Assembly (NCBI GenBank): GCA_963729795.1
Contig: CAVSPC010000019.1
Span: forward strand, 24,153-88,152
Origin: CAWBBA01 sp963729795
GTDB lineage: Bacteria > Desulfobacterota > Desulfomonilia > Desulfomonilales > Desulfomonilaceae
DNA length: 64,000 nucleotides
Direction of reading: 5' to 3'
Part shown: one piece after another, positions 44,658-52,987 of the stretch
Layout of the letters: every line of letters begins with the position of its first letter
How positions within the stretch are numbered: position 1 is the first letter of the stretch
Position numbers and translations under genes: made by a program
Notes under the pieces: model-generated
The model's database searches: none
What the model was told of the DNA's origin: nothing
What the model saw: only the letters and a program-made list of their open reading frames with translations

Positions 44658-45116
44658 AGTGCCTCCTCAAACGAATATTCGCGACGCTGCCAACTTGGCT
44701 GTCTCGTGTCCAACATGACCAAATTATTGCAGAGAATGCCTGCTGGTTGAAGCGACAAAGGAAATAACACACGATGGGAAAACGCCGTCCACTAACGAAG
44801 CATTCCCTTTTTTTTCATTATATCTCAATCTTCGACTACGTGTTAATCTGGCTCACAAATTAGTGAGAATCGGAAAATAGCAAACGGCACTTAGCCGCCT
44901 AACTGACAGTGCTCAGGTCTGTGGCACCTGGATGCCCGAGTCTGAGCTTCGTCAGGCCGTGCCGTATTTATCGTTTAGTCGCGAACCGGTAATTGGGGCG
45001 AATTCCTTGATGGCACGAATCAAATTGCCGGCAAGTGCATCTGATCCACTAAAATGCGACCGAACGGCTTTTACAACGAGGACCCTCAAGATGCGGGTCC
45101 CGCACCGGAGGTAATC
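44658..45116. other. Intergenic region without a recognised feature
   Basis: Between the divergent PK_C gene and the peroxiredoxin gene. There is an A/T-rich stretch around 44807-44850 that may hold promoters. No ORF with a plausible start and no repeat was found. Confidence 0.35.
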
Positions 45117-45587
45117 ATGCCCACCCTCAATGCCGGGGATAAGGCCCCGAACTTCAAACTCACGGATCAGAATGGCAAATCTGTGATCCTGTCCGACTTC
45201 AAAGGGAAAAAGCTGCTTGTTTATTTCTATCCTAAAGCGGATACTCCCGGTTGCACGGCGCAAGCGTGCAGTATTCGTGATGCGGAACCTGACTTGACTA
45301 AGACGGGCATAGCAGCGGTCGGAATCAGCCCCGATTCTCCACAAAAACAAAAGAAATTCGATGAGAAACATGGTTTGGGCTTTCCGCTCCTGTCGGACGA
45401 AGACCATTCGGTTGCCCAAGCTTACGGCGTTTGGGGCGAGAAGAAGATGTACGGCAAGAGCTATGAAGGTATCATTCGCTCGTCTTTTCTGGTCGATGAA
45501 AAGGGAATGATTATAAAGTCATGGTACAAAGTGAGCCCGGCGGACACCGTTCCAAATGTCGTGAAAGCTTTGGCGGGACCCGGCTGA
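45117..45587 (+). CDS. bcp: Peroxiredoxin (BCP/PrxQ type)
   Basis: 156 residues from the ATG at 45117, right behind GGAGGTAATC. It carries the AhpC/TSA fold with peroxidatic Cys in YPKADTPGCTAQAC and a second Cys five residues later, the PrxQ/BCP arrangement for an intramolecular disulfide. It reduces H2O2 and organic peroxides using thioredoxin, which fits oxygen defence in an anaerobe. Confidence 0.9.
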   Translation: MPTLNAGDKAPNFKLTDQNGKSVILSDFKGKKLLVYFYPKADTPGCTAQACSIRDAEPDLTKTGIAAVGISPDSPQKQKKFDEKHGLGFPLLSDEDHSVAQAYGVWGEKKMYGKSYEGIIRSSFLVDEKGMIIKSWYKVSPADTVPNVVKALAGPG

Positions 45588-45693
45588 CGACGGGGGACGG
45601 GCAAGAAAGGGTGTGCCTAAAACGCAGAAATGATCTCGAAGCAGCCGCCCATGCAAATAAAGCATGAAGAAGCCTTGGCAGAGAGGGAGTGAA

Positions 45694-47727
45694 ATGTTTA
45701 GCCTCAAGACAATGCATCGCCGCGTTTTTCTGAAAATGTCGGCCCTCTGGAGCGCAACGGCCGCTCTGGGCATGACCACTGTTTCAGCGCCGGCCTTCGC
45801 CGCACGGCATCAGGTGTCGGCCTCTGACCTTGAGCCAAAAGGGGCTTCAGAAGCAACAAGGCGTTCAAATACAGCAGTTTTGAGTGAACTGCCGTTCGGG
45901 GAGAAACAGGATTTCGAGGATGCAAAGCGAGGATTCATAGCTCCTCTTCCCAACGGAGGTGTCATTAAGAATGCCAAAGGCGAGCCCGTCTGGGATCTCA
46001 CCAGGTACTCGTTCGTGAATGAAGATGTCCCGGCTCCTGAAACCGTGAACCCCGGCCTGTGGAGACAATCTCAACTCCTGCTACAGAACGGTCTGTACAA
46101 GGTTGTTGACGGTCTGTATCAAGTCCGGTCAGCCGACCTCTCGAACATCACGATCTTTGAAGGCAAAGATGGCATCATCGTGGCCGACCCTCTCATCTCG
46201 GCGGAGACCGCTAAGGCAGCGTTGGATCTCTACTTTCAGCATCGCCCCAAGAAGCCGGTAGTGGCAGTGATTTACTCTCACAGCCATGTGGATCACTACG
46301 GGGGAGTGCGCGGGGTTGTGTCACCGGATGATGTTAAAGCCGGAAAGGTGATGATTGTGGCACCGGTTGGCTTCCTTGAGGCTGCCGTATCTGAGAACGT
46401 TTTGGCGGGAAACGCTATGGCCCGACGCGCGACGTATATGTACGGTAATCTCCTACCTGCGGGGCCGAAAGGGCAGGTAAGTTCAGGCTTGGGAGTGACC
46501 ACCTCCACGGGGACCATCACGTTCATACCTCCTACGCATCAGATCACCGAGACAGGGCAGAAGATGAACATTGCCGGCCTCGATTTCGAGTTTCTACTCG
46601 CGCCGGATACCGAGGCCCCAGCCGAGATGCACTGGTTCATTGAACAGTTCAAAGCGGTAACCGCCGCGGAGAACTGCTGTCATACAATGCACAACACCTA
46701 CTCCTTGCGCGGAGCTAAAATTCGCGATCCGCTCGCATGGTCAAAGTACTTGAATGCAACGATTGATCGGTGGGGAGCCAAGTCGGAGGTCATGTACGGT
46801 ATGCACCATTGGCCTGCCTGGGGGAATGCCCGGGTGATCGAGATGCTGAGCAAAGCGCGAGACGGGTACCGATTCATTAACGATCAGACCTTAAGGCTGG
46901 CCAACCACGGTCACACTCCGGTGGAAATCGCGGAGATGATCAAGTTCCCGAAGGAATTGGAGCAACACTGGGCCCTCAGGAGCTACTACGGGACCCTGAA
47001 CCACAACGTTAAAGCCACATACGTCAAGTACTTGGGTTGGTTCGACGGTAACCCGGCCAATCTCCACACCCTTCCGCCAGTCGAGGCAAGCAAAAGGTAT
47101 GTCGAATACATGGGCGGAGCGGATGAAACGCTCAAGAAGGCTCAACAGGCTTTTGAAAAGGCTGATTATCGGTGGGTGGCCGAGGTGGTGAACCACGTGG
47201 TCTTTGCGGACCCGGAAAACCGTGCTGCGCGAAAGCTCCAGGCTGACGCCTTGGAGCAGCTCGGTTACCAGGCCGAGTCCGGACCCTGGCGCAACTTCTA
47301 TTTGAGCGCCGCAAAAGAGTTACGGGACGGTGTCAAGGAGCTGCCTGCGCCCACTGTCAGTCCAGACAGCCTTGGTGCCATGAGCCTTGACCTGCTTTTC
47401 GATTATCTGGGCGTGAGGTTGAACGGCCCCAAGGCTGAGGGCAAGAAAATCACGCTCAACCTGGACTTCACCGATGTAAATGAGAAATACATTTTGGCTC
47501 TGGAGAATGGGGCTCTCAACCACTCGATCGACAAACAGGCGGAAAATCCGGATGCGACCATAATCACCACGAGAAAGGCGCTCAACCAAATACTCACAGG
47601 TCAAGCCAATATCCAACAACAGATCGGCTCAGGAGAGACCACGATTCACGGCAAGATAGAAGCATTGGGGGAGCTATTCTCTCTGATGGATAAGTTTAAT
47701 TTTTGGTTTAACATCGTGACTCCCTGA
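45694..47727 (+). CDS. Alkylsulfatase-type metallo-beta-lactamase-fold hydrolase, Tat-exported
   Basis: About 677 residues. The N-terminus HRRVFLKMSALWSATAALG resembles a twin-arginine signal. The MBL domain has the zinc motif YSHSHVDHYGGVRG; the segment AENCCHTMHNTYSLRG and MYGMHHWPAWGN match the SDS hydrolase (SdsA1-like) family. The helical dimerisation domain follows, and the C-terminal ~120 residues are an SCP2-like domain (LNLDFTDVNEKYILALENGA). It should hydrolyse alkyl sulfates to alcohol and sulfate in the periplasm. ATG at 45664 is an alternative start but leaves the Tat motif further inside. Confidence 0.85.
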   Translation: MFSLKTMHRRVFLKMSALWSATAALGMTTVSAPAFAARHQVSASDLEPKGASEATRRSNTAVLSELPFGEKQDFEDAKRGFIAPLPNGGVIKNAKGEPVWDLTRYSFVNEDVPAPETVNPGLWRQSQLLLQNGLYKVVDGLYQVRSADLSNITIFEGKDGIIVADPLISAETAKAALDLYFQHRPKKPVVAVIYSHSHVDHYGGVRGVVSPDDVKAGKVMIVAPVGFLEAAVSENVLAGNAMARRATYMYGNLLPAGPKGQVSSGLGVTTSTGTITFIPPTHQITETGQKMNIAGLDFEFLLAPDTEAPAEMHWFIEQFKAVTAAENCCHTMHNTYSLRGAKIRDPLAWSKYLNATIDRWGAKSEVMYGMHHWPAWGNARVIEMLSKARDGYRFINDQTLRLANHGHTPVEIAEMIKFPKELEQHWALRSYYGTLNHNVKATYVKYLGWFDGNPANLHTLPPVEASKRYVEYMGGADETLKKAQQAFEKADYRWVAEVVNHVVFADPENRAARKLQADALEQLGYQAESGPWRNFYLSAAKELRDGVKELPAPTVSPDSLGAMSLDLLFDYLGVRLNGPKAEGKKITLNLDFTDVNEKYILALENGALNHSIDKQAENPDATIITTRKALNQILTGQANIQQQIGSGETTIHGKIEALGELFSLMDKFNFWFNIVTP

Positions 47728-48068
47728 CTTGTGCTAACCGGATGCTTGCTGTGGGCCACACATGACGTCGAGCCCGTGCCGTTTGGGTATGGAGAACGCA
47801 GTATGCGAACGAAACAGATCTTCGAATAGTTCATAACAGTTCGTTTTCAAGCAAGAGACATCGCGGTCTTCGTGCGAGAGGCATCTGTAACCATTTCATT
47901 CTACTGATTCAGCACACCGGCGCTTGGCCAATCGCTTCCGGAGGCTGGCGCCGAACGATCGTCAGCCGTGCTAGAGGCGTGGTAACTTGATTAATAGCCC
48001 ACTGGTACGAGTACCCGTAAAGTATGAGGCGATCCGGGGCACCGGCCCCAATGTAAGGTTGCAATCTG
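47728..48068. other. Intergenic region without a recognised feature
   Basis: Nothing recognised between the alkylsulfatase and the pterin methyltransferase genes. No terminator of the simple stem-T type was seen. Confidence 0.35.
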
Positions 48069-48830
48069 ATGTTGCTCGCTGCCGACAATATACATGGCTT
48101 GAACCGGGACGTCGCTGAAGCCCTTCGGGCCTTGAATCCTGTTCCAATCAAGGATCTCGCGCGAGAATGCGAGAAACGGGGTGCAAGTCTCATTGACATC
48201 AACCCGGGTTACCTATCCAAACGGAATGAAGACCGCATGGAATTTCTGGTAGAGGCGGTCCAAGAAGTGACTTCCGCACGCTTGATTCTGGACAGTCCAC
48301 ATGCAAGAGTCCTGGCAAGAGGACTTCGCGCGTGCAGAGAAACTCCAATAATCAACGCCCTTTCCTTGGAACCTGAAAAACTGAATGAAATCCTACCTCT
48401 CGCAGCGCTCCACAGAACCGGGTTGGTGCTTCTGCTGATGGACGAGAAATCATTCACGCCCCGTACCCTTGAGGCGAAAATCGCTCTCGCACTGGAGCTT
48501 CACGAACACGTGTCAGCGGCAGGCATTGCGGACGAGAATCTGATATTCGACCCTGTCTTGCCCAACCTCAGTTGGGATGAGGCTTTTTCTCGCATTTCAG
48601 AGTGTGTTGAGGCCGTGCGCCTTATGGCCGGGGGAGCGATATTTCAGGAGCCGGTTCGGACAATGGTCGGACTCTCGAATCTTCGCAGCGGCCATAAGTC
48701 TCGGTATCCCGCGCTCATCGAGCAAACAGCTCTCGCCGTGCTTGCAGGCGCGGGGTTGTCTGTATGCCTCGCTAATGCTCTCAATCCAGATCTGATGCAT
48801 ACTTTTTCACTTGCCAATCGTTTAAGCTAA
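48069..48830 (+). CDS. Pterin-binding methyltransferase (AcsE/MtrH/DHPS-like)
   Basis: 253 residues, a TIM-barrel pterin-binding domain: RGASLIDINPGYL (substrate-binding DINPG), ILDSPHARV, LIFDPVLPN and the C-terminal GLSNLRSGHKSRYP, typical of methyltetrahydrofolate:corrinoid methyltransferases. It would move methyl groups between tetrahydrofolate and a corrinoid protein, as in the Wood-Ljungdahl or one-carbon pathways. No corrinoid partner gene is adjacent, so the exact role is uncertain. Confidence 0.75.
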   Translation: MLLAADNIHGLNRDVAEALRALNPVPIKDLARECEKRGASLIDINPGYLSKRNEDRMEFLVEAVQEVTSARLILDSPHARVLARGLRACRETPIINALSLEPEKLNEILPLAALHRTGLVLLLMDEKSFTPRTLEAKIALALELHEHVSAAGIADENLIFDPVLPNLSWDEAFSRISECVEAVRLMAGGAIFQEPVRTMVGLSNLRSGHKSRYPALIEQTALAVLAGAGLSVCLANALNPDLMHTFSLANRLS

Positions 48831-48865
48831 CTTGGGAAAGTATGGGTAAGGTAAGGGGTCAGTAA

Positions 48866-49008
48866 GGGGTCACCCATTACTAGTTATTATCGACAGACAA
48901 ATGGGCGATTTCACAAAAAGCCAGCTTGCCAGAGTATTGCATAGGCGCAAACCCGGATCAAAAGGAATCTCCAAAGGGAATTGAGCATGGTGTAGCCGAA
49001 ATTCCCTG
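48866..49008 (+). repeat. Island repeat, copy A (contains a 27-codon ORF)
   Basis: First of five similar ~140-bp repeats on the same strand (A 48866, B 50336, C 51878, D 57755, E 59693). It has the common core agagtattgcataggcg and ggatcaaaaggaatc, and ends tggtgtagccgaaattccc. Within it, 48901-48984 is an ORF starting MGDFTKSQLARVLHRRKPGS. Copy A marks the left border of the accessory island and abuts the stop of the 319-residue defence-like gene. Confidence 0.7.
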
Positions 49009-49015
49009 AGCACGA

Positions 49016-49975
49016 TCACTCGGCAAGAAGGGCGTCCAGATGCCTTCTCATTCCCTCTTCCAGCCGCTTTTTCCCGCCGATCGTGTCTTCATAGAACAGC
49101 ACCCTAAATCCGGCGACATCGAAAGGCAGCGAGGTGCCTTTCCGCGCGAGAAGGACCGTCGGCTTTCCGAGCGCGAGTGCGTATCCCACCTCAAAGTAGA
49201 CGTTGGCGTTTTCGGGGGTGATATCAGCAATGATCAGTTGCGAGGCGGCGATTTCGCGAACCACATCGCTAATGATCAGACCGGGCCCCGACACTTCGTC
49301 AGCCCGCAGCACATTGACTTCGTAGGATTTACAGACCTCTTTTACAACATCCTCATATACCTCGTCAAACCCCTCACCAAACTGCATCACTACGAATGCT
49401 TTCGGCTTAGTGCCTGCGACCGTCAAGTTGCGTATGCTGATCAGGTGGTCCGCTCTGCACAAAAATCCGACTTGACGGGCGCGACCCATTGGGGAACTAA
49501 CCTGGGCGGTTCCAACGGCAACGCCGTCAACGTGAAGCGTCACGAATGCACCCAGAAGCTGAACCGCGACTCGATATACCCGGCCCGGTTTAAGATTCGT
49601 GCGGTCCCCGCCCGCTAGATGACCCCACCATCCCTGTCCGCCCGTTCTTGGGCCTCCGAACTCACGAATGCCGTACATCGCCCACGTTTCGCCCCCCAAG
49701 CCAGCAGTGACAAAGTGGCGGCTGCTGACATCGTAAACGATGGCCAATTCGCAGATCGAATGGGCCGTGACCTGCGCGAATTCCACCTCGGCGCTGACTT
49801 TGCCATCGGCAAGCGCCAAACTGCTCAGGATGATCCCGACAGCCGGTTGATCTTTCTGGTCCGTCTCCAATCCTCCAGGCGGCTCGACAAAGGGCACACG
49901 TTTGCCATGAAATCGCACTTCCCCCTCGACGACATCGAATTCACCTACTAACGGTACCCAACCTGCTGATGCCAT
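49016..49975 (-). CDS. Jelly-roll sensor fused to a TIR/nucleoside-deoxyribosyltransferase-like domain
   Basis: 319 residues from the ATG at 49975 (GAAGGAA upstream). The N-terminal ~185 residues are beta-rich and look like a LamG/concanavalin-type sandwich (AMYGIREFGGPRTGGQGWWG; GAFVTLHVDGVAVGTAQV). The C-terminal ~130 residues have the Rossmann-like pattern of nucleoside 2-deoxyribosyltransferase/TIR-like proteins: AFVVMQFGEGFDEVYEDVV, then IIADITPENANVYFEVGYAL followed by ALGKPTVLLA, with Asp and Glu at the positions of the nucleotide-binding site. Proteins with this C-terminal domain occur in anti-phage and NAD(P)-cleaving systems. The function here is inferred; it has no obvious partner and stands alone between repeats A and B. 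Confidence 0.6.
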   Translation of the reverse strand: MASAGWVPLVGEFDVVEGEVRFHGKRVPFVEPPGGLETDQKDQPAVGIILSSLALADGKVSAEVEFAQVTAHSICELAIVYDVSSRHFVTAGLGGETWAMYGIREFGGPRTGGQGWWGHLAGGDRTNLKPGRVYRVAVQLLGAFVTLHVDGVAVGTAQVSSPMGRARQVGFLCRADHLISIRNLTVAGTKPKAFVVMQFGEGFDEVYEDVVKEVCKSYEVNVLRADEVSGPGLIISDVVREIAASQLIIADITPENANVYFEVGYALALGKPTVLLARKGTSLPFDVAGFRVLFYEDTIGGKKRLEEGMRRHLDALLAE

Positions 49976-50335
49976 GCTGATTTCCTTCAAACCCATAGTC
50001 ACTCACGTTAAGTGGTGACTGAATCTGCTGAGCGCCGAATTAAGCGGCGCGCCTGGACCAGTCCAAAGAGCCAGAAAACACTGTCAATTCCGATTTCGCT
50101 GAGGGTGCCGAATCCGCTGCGATGACGCTCGGGCCTTTTTGACGTTTCATGCTCGCTTCAAGCCCATTGCCTCATTGGGCCCTGGATGGATGCGACATCG
50201 TGAAAGTATGATCGAACCGAAAGCGGGGTTCGCGGTATTTGAACATGTACTCGGATCCGCCGAAGCCGCCAGCTCGGTAACAGCCAATGAAGGAGAAATC
50301 AAACAGTATCATAGGCGCCTCAGACGGCGACAGGG

Positions 50336-50455
50336 GAAGTTCTACGCATACCACACTTAATCATCGTCAATCAAATGGAAGATTTCACAAAAGGCGAGCC
50401 CGCCGGCGTATTGCATATGAGAAACTCAGGCCAAAGGGGCCCTCGACGAGAATTG
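50336..50455 (+). repeat. Island repeat, copy B (decayed)
   Basis: Starts gaagttctacgcatacc, then acacttaatcatcgtcaatc and atggaagatttcacaaaa; the core is changed (gtattgcatatgagaaactc) and the right end is lost. The rest of the 50003-50688 gap holds no gene; its right part is the start of the 0.6-kb duplication. Confidence 0.6.
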
Positions 50456-50474
50456 AGGAAGGGATTGAGGAAGA

Positions 50475-51066
50475 ATATCGCCGTCCGCTTTAGCTGTATT
50501 TAGTGACGCCCATAAGCCGGTCAGTCAAATCCATGCAGGTATAAGTAGGCCATAATATGAGATGTTTGGCTAGGCTAGGCCGGTGCCTGACTTCAATCGA
50601 GGCTTTCCCGGTTGCCTTCTATCTGATAAAAGGATATTTTTTGTGAACAAGACTATGCTCCGGTGGCCCCGTGAGGAAGGAGGGTCCGATGAACCAAGAG
50701 CGTCCGGTCATTCCTCGTGATTTCATCAAAGACTTTTGCCGCCGACACCATATCAGGAAGCTATCCATTTTCGGGTCGTATCTACGCGACGATTTCGGAG
50801 CTGAAAGCGACCTGGATTTCCTCGTCGAATTCGAGCAAGGGAGCACGCCGGGTTATTTTGAGCTTGCTGATATGGAGCAAGAACTCTCAGACGGTCTCGG
50901 CGGTCGCAAGGTGGATCTTCGGACCCCTCAAGAGCTGAGTCGTTATTTCAGGGACAAAGTAATGGCTGAGGCTGAGGTGCAATATGCGGGAGGATGACCG
51001 GATTCGGCTGAGACACATGCTCGACGCGGCCCGCGAGGCGGTGCACTTTGCGGAAGGAAAGTCTAG
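50475..51066 (+). repeat. 0.6-kb near-identical direct repeat, copy 1 (MNT-HEPN locus)
   Basis: 50475-51066 matches 55182-55773 with a constant offset of 4707 bp. Only scattered base changes were seen (e.g. cggtcagtc/cggtctgtc; tttcggagc/tttcagagc) plus a cluster in the HEPN N-terminus. It includes the upstream region, the MNT gene and the first ~28 codons of the HEPN gene. Both copies have lost toxin integrity downstream of this point. Confidence 0.85.
50689..50997 (+). CDS. MNT-type nucleotidyltransferase antitoxin (MntA-like), copy 1
   Basis: 102 residues from the ATG at 50689 behind AGGAGGGTCCG. The minimal nucleotidyltransferase motif is LSIFGSYLRDDFGAESDLDF followed by LV (GSxxR...DxD). 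MNT antitoxins AMPylate a Tyr in the HEPN partner to neutralise it. The stop overlaps the HEPN ATG (50984) by 14 bp, the usual coupling. It is intact though its toxin is truncated. Confidence 0.85.
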   Translation: MNQERPVIPRDFIKDFCRRHHIRKLSIFGSYLRDDFGAESDLDFLVEFEQGSTPGYFELADMEQELSDGLGGRKVDLRTPQELSRYFRDKVMAEAEVQYAGG

Positions 51067-51148
51067 AGACGACCTTGACGGAGATTTTCAGATTTCGGGT
51101 ACTTCGAGAAATGGGTTGATGATCCTGGTTCTCCCTTGCACAGATTGA
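50984..51148 (+). pseudogene. HEPN toxin, truncated copy 1
   Basis: The N-terminal ~33 codons match the HEPN toxin of copy 2 (RLRHMLDAAREAVHFAEGKS), then the homology stops at ~51083 and the frame runs through antisense sequence of the PIN gene to a stop at 51148. The catalytic R-x4-H region is missing, so no RNase activity is expected. The junction lies five bases from the PIN stop codon, so a deletion or recombination joined the two modules. Confidence 0.8.
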
Positions 51149-51516
51149 CCGTGCTGCATGTCCTCTGAATAAAGGATATCGCAATCGGTAAGGATTGCTG
51201 TCGCCATGACCAGGCTGTCCCAATACGAGTAATGAAAGATTTCCTGAATCTTGAGGGCCTTCAAGACATTTGCTGTTCCGATTTCCGACACCGGAAAGGT
51301 CGCTACCATCTCGATAATAATATCCTTAGCAGATTCGCGTGTCAGGAGCCCTTTTCTTGTTACAACGTGATAAAATTCTCCCAGAATCTGCGTGCTCACT
51401 ATGATTTTCGCGAAATTTTGTTGGACCAACTCTTCGATCCTATTGCGTTTGGCCTGCGGATCTAGTGCATAGAGATAAATCCAGAGGTTCGTGTCGATCA
51501 GGATCCTATCTTTCAT
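51088..51516 (-). CDS. PIN-domain toxin
   Basis: 142 residues from the ATG at 51516. PIN-fold signature ILIDTNLWIYLYALD (first Asp), then the E in ILGEFYHVV, and Asp in YWDSLVMATAILTDCDILYS and EDMQ. This is a likely metal-dependent RNase toxin. It overlaps its antitoxin gene by 11 bp on the same strand, in the order antitoxin-toxin. Complete. Confidence 0.85.
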   Translation of the reverse strand: MKDRILIDTNLWIYLYALDPQAKRNRIEELVQQNFAKIIVSTQILGEFYHVVTRKGLLTRESAKDIIIEMVATFPVSEIGTANVLKALKIQEIFHYSYWDSLVMATAILTDCDILYSEDMQHGQSVQGRTRIINPFLEVPEI

Positions 51517-51721
51517 GGATTTCGTCCCTGCTGAACCGGAAATCTTCGGGCAGACTGAACCTGTGATCCTTGACAAACTGGAAGAATTGGTCCCGTTTGG
51601 CCTCTAATTCCTTCTCTTCGACAACGATGAGCTTAAACTTCTTGCCTTCTTTTTCGGGGCCCAGGCTCCGGTCGGGAACAAGAACGCCGTTTCTGTATGT
51701 GGCATCGAGAATAATTTGCAT
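51506..51721 (-). CDS. DUF104/AF2212-type antitoxin of the PIN module
   Basis: 71 residues from the ATG at 51721. QIILDATYRNGVLVPDRSLG is the N-terminal beta-hairpin characteristic of AF2212-like antitoxins, followed by EGKKFKLIVVEEKE and a charged C-terminal helix that would wrap the PIN toxin. The ORF continues upstream to 51769, but those residues do not match the family. Confidence 0.8.
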   Translation of the reverse strand: MQIILDATYRNGVLVPDRSLGPEKEGKKFKLIVVEEKELEAKRDQFFQFVKDHRFSLPEDFRFSRDEIHER

Positions 51722-51877
51722 GAATGGCCTCCATTTTAGGCTCAACAAACATGACAACTGCATCAACAATCTGGAATGACAGCGTCATGGTGCTGGATTC
51801 CCAAATTATATTCTCCGTAGAAACCTAACACATAGATCAAGATCTCACAACGGAAGCACAGGGAGGCTTCACTGAGG

Positions 51878-52015
51878 GAGTTCCGGGTCATGCTTAATTG
51901 TTGACAAACAAATGGAAGATATCATGCAAAGCGAGCTTGCCAGAGTATTGCATAGGCGGAAATTCGGATCAAAAGGATCTGCCAAAGGGAATTGACTATG
52001 GTGTACCCGGAATTC
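51878..52015 (+). repeat. Island repeat, copy C (contains a 27-codon ORF)
   Basis: Ends gagttccgggtca ... tgtacccggaattc are inverted partners. The ORF 51912-51995 starts MEDIMQSELARVLHRRKFGS and has the same 27 codons as that in copy A. It lies between the PIN module and the SUKH immunity gene; its right end is 6 bp from the SUKH stop. Confidence 0.7.
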
Positions 52016-52020
52016 TGTGG

Positions 52021-52431
52021 CTAATCTCTATCTGTCGGCATGAGTTTTGCGCCGGCATACTTGTTCGGCCGCTCTGAATGTTCGATAACCTCTTTCTGGA
52101 ACCATTCATCAAACGAGTCTGCGATCTTGCGGTTACCAAATGAACGACTAATCGAATATACTTTTCCATCAATAGTATTCAGGCAAATCACCTCATCCTC
52201 TAGTCCAGTTTCCTCAAGCACGAGAAAACGATGGGGAAGGCCTTCGTTTCTGCAGTTTTTCGTAGCTCCAATTACGCAAGGAATTCCATCGTAATCCAAA
52301 AGGCTGTCGCTCATGCCATAAACTTCGACTCCTGGAGCATGATAGATGCCGTACTTTTCGAGAAAAACCGCATATTGATCGGGAACTCTTATATGTAATT
52401 CTCTTTCAACTATTTCCTTCCTTGATGACAT
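52021..52431 (-). CDS. SMI1/KNR4 (SUKH) immunity protein
   Basis: 136 residues from the ATG at 52431 (AAAGGAG upstream). The SUKH pattern is IRVPDQYAVFLEKYGIYHAP, then GYIPC-like DGIPCVIGATKNCR and VICLNTIDGKVYSISRSFGN. SUKH proteins neutralise nuclease toxins of polymorphic toxin systems. It is 28 bp downstream of the LHH nuclease toxin gene on the same strand, the classical toxin-immunity order. It is intact while the toxin is interrupted. Confidence 0.85.
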   Translation of the reverse strand: MSSRKEIVERELHIRVPDQYAVFLEKYGIYHAPGVEVYGMSDSLLDYDGIPCVIGATKNCRNEGLPHRFLVLEETGLEDEVICLNTIDGKVYSISRSFGNRKIADSFDEWFQKEVIEHSERPNKYAGAKLMPTDRD

Positions 52432-52987
52432 GTGTGCTCCTTTCTGCACTGTAGGCCTTTCATCTTAGATAGAACAACTCAGGTTCAGCGTTCCTTATGG
52501 AGGCCGCTCTGGCCTTCCAATACGTGGCTCTAAAATCCCTAAACTCAGCTCTGTCTATCTCTGACGGGTCTTGGCGCACCCGAAGTGCCGAATGTTCCTC
52601 CCTGCTTAGCTCGATAATAGGCCCTTCGTCCCGTTGATTAGCATGGTGCAAAATTATAGCATTTCCATTTCTATCGAGAGGCGCAAGCCCTTCCTCCATC
52701 CGTTGGCGATTCGTCCTTCCTTCACGATCCAGTTGATCTCTATCGAACAGACTATTGCGCTCAGCCGTGTGCTGACCTGCAAACGAATTTAAGCGGTAAT
52801 CACGAGGATTTGCCCCAGCGTCTGCTAATTCACGCTCAATCGCGTCAGCAGAGCGGCTCTGGGAACGAGTCATCGGCATTCTATCAAATAATTCAAGGGC
52901 TCGGCGTATACTCGAACCGCGTGGCCCGCGTCTGGGCCCAACACGCCCACCTGCCTCTGTATCCCATCCCGATGGTGTTGAGTCTAG

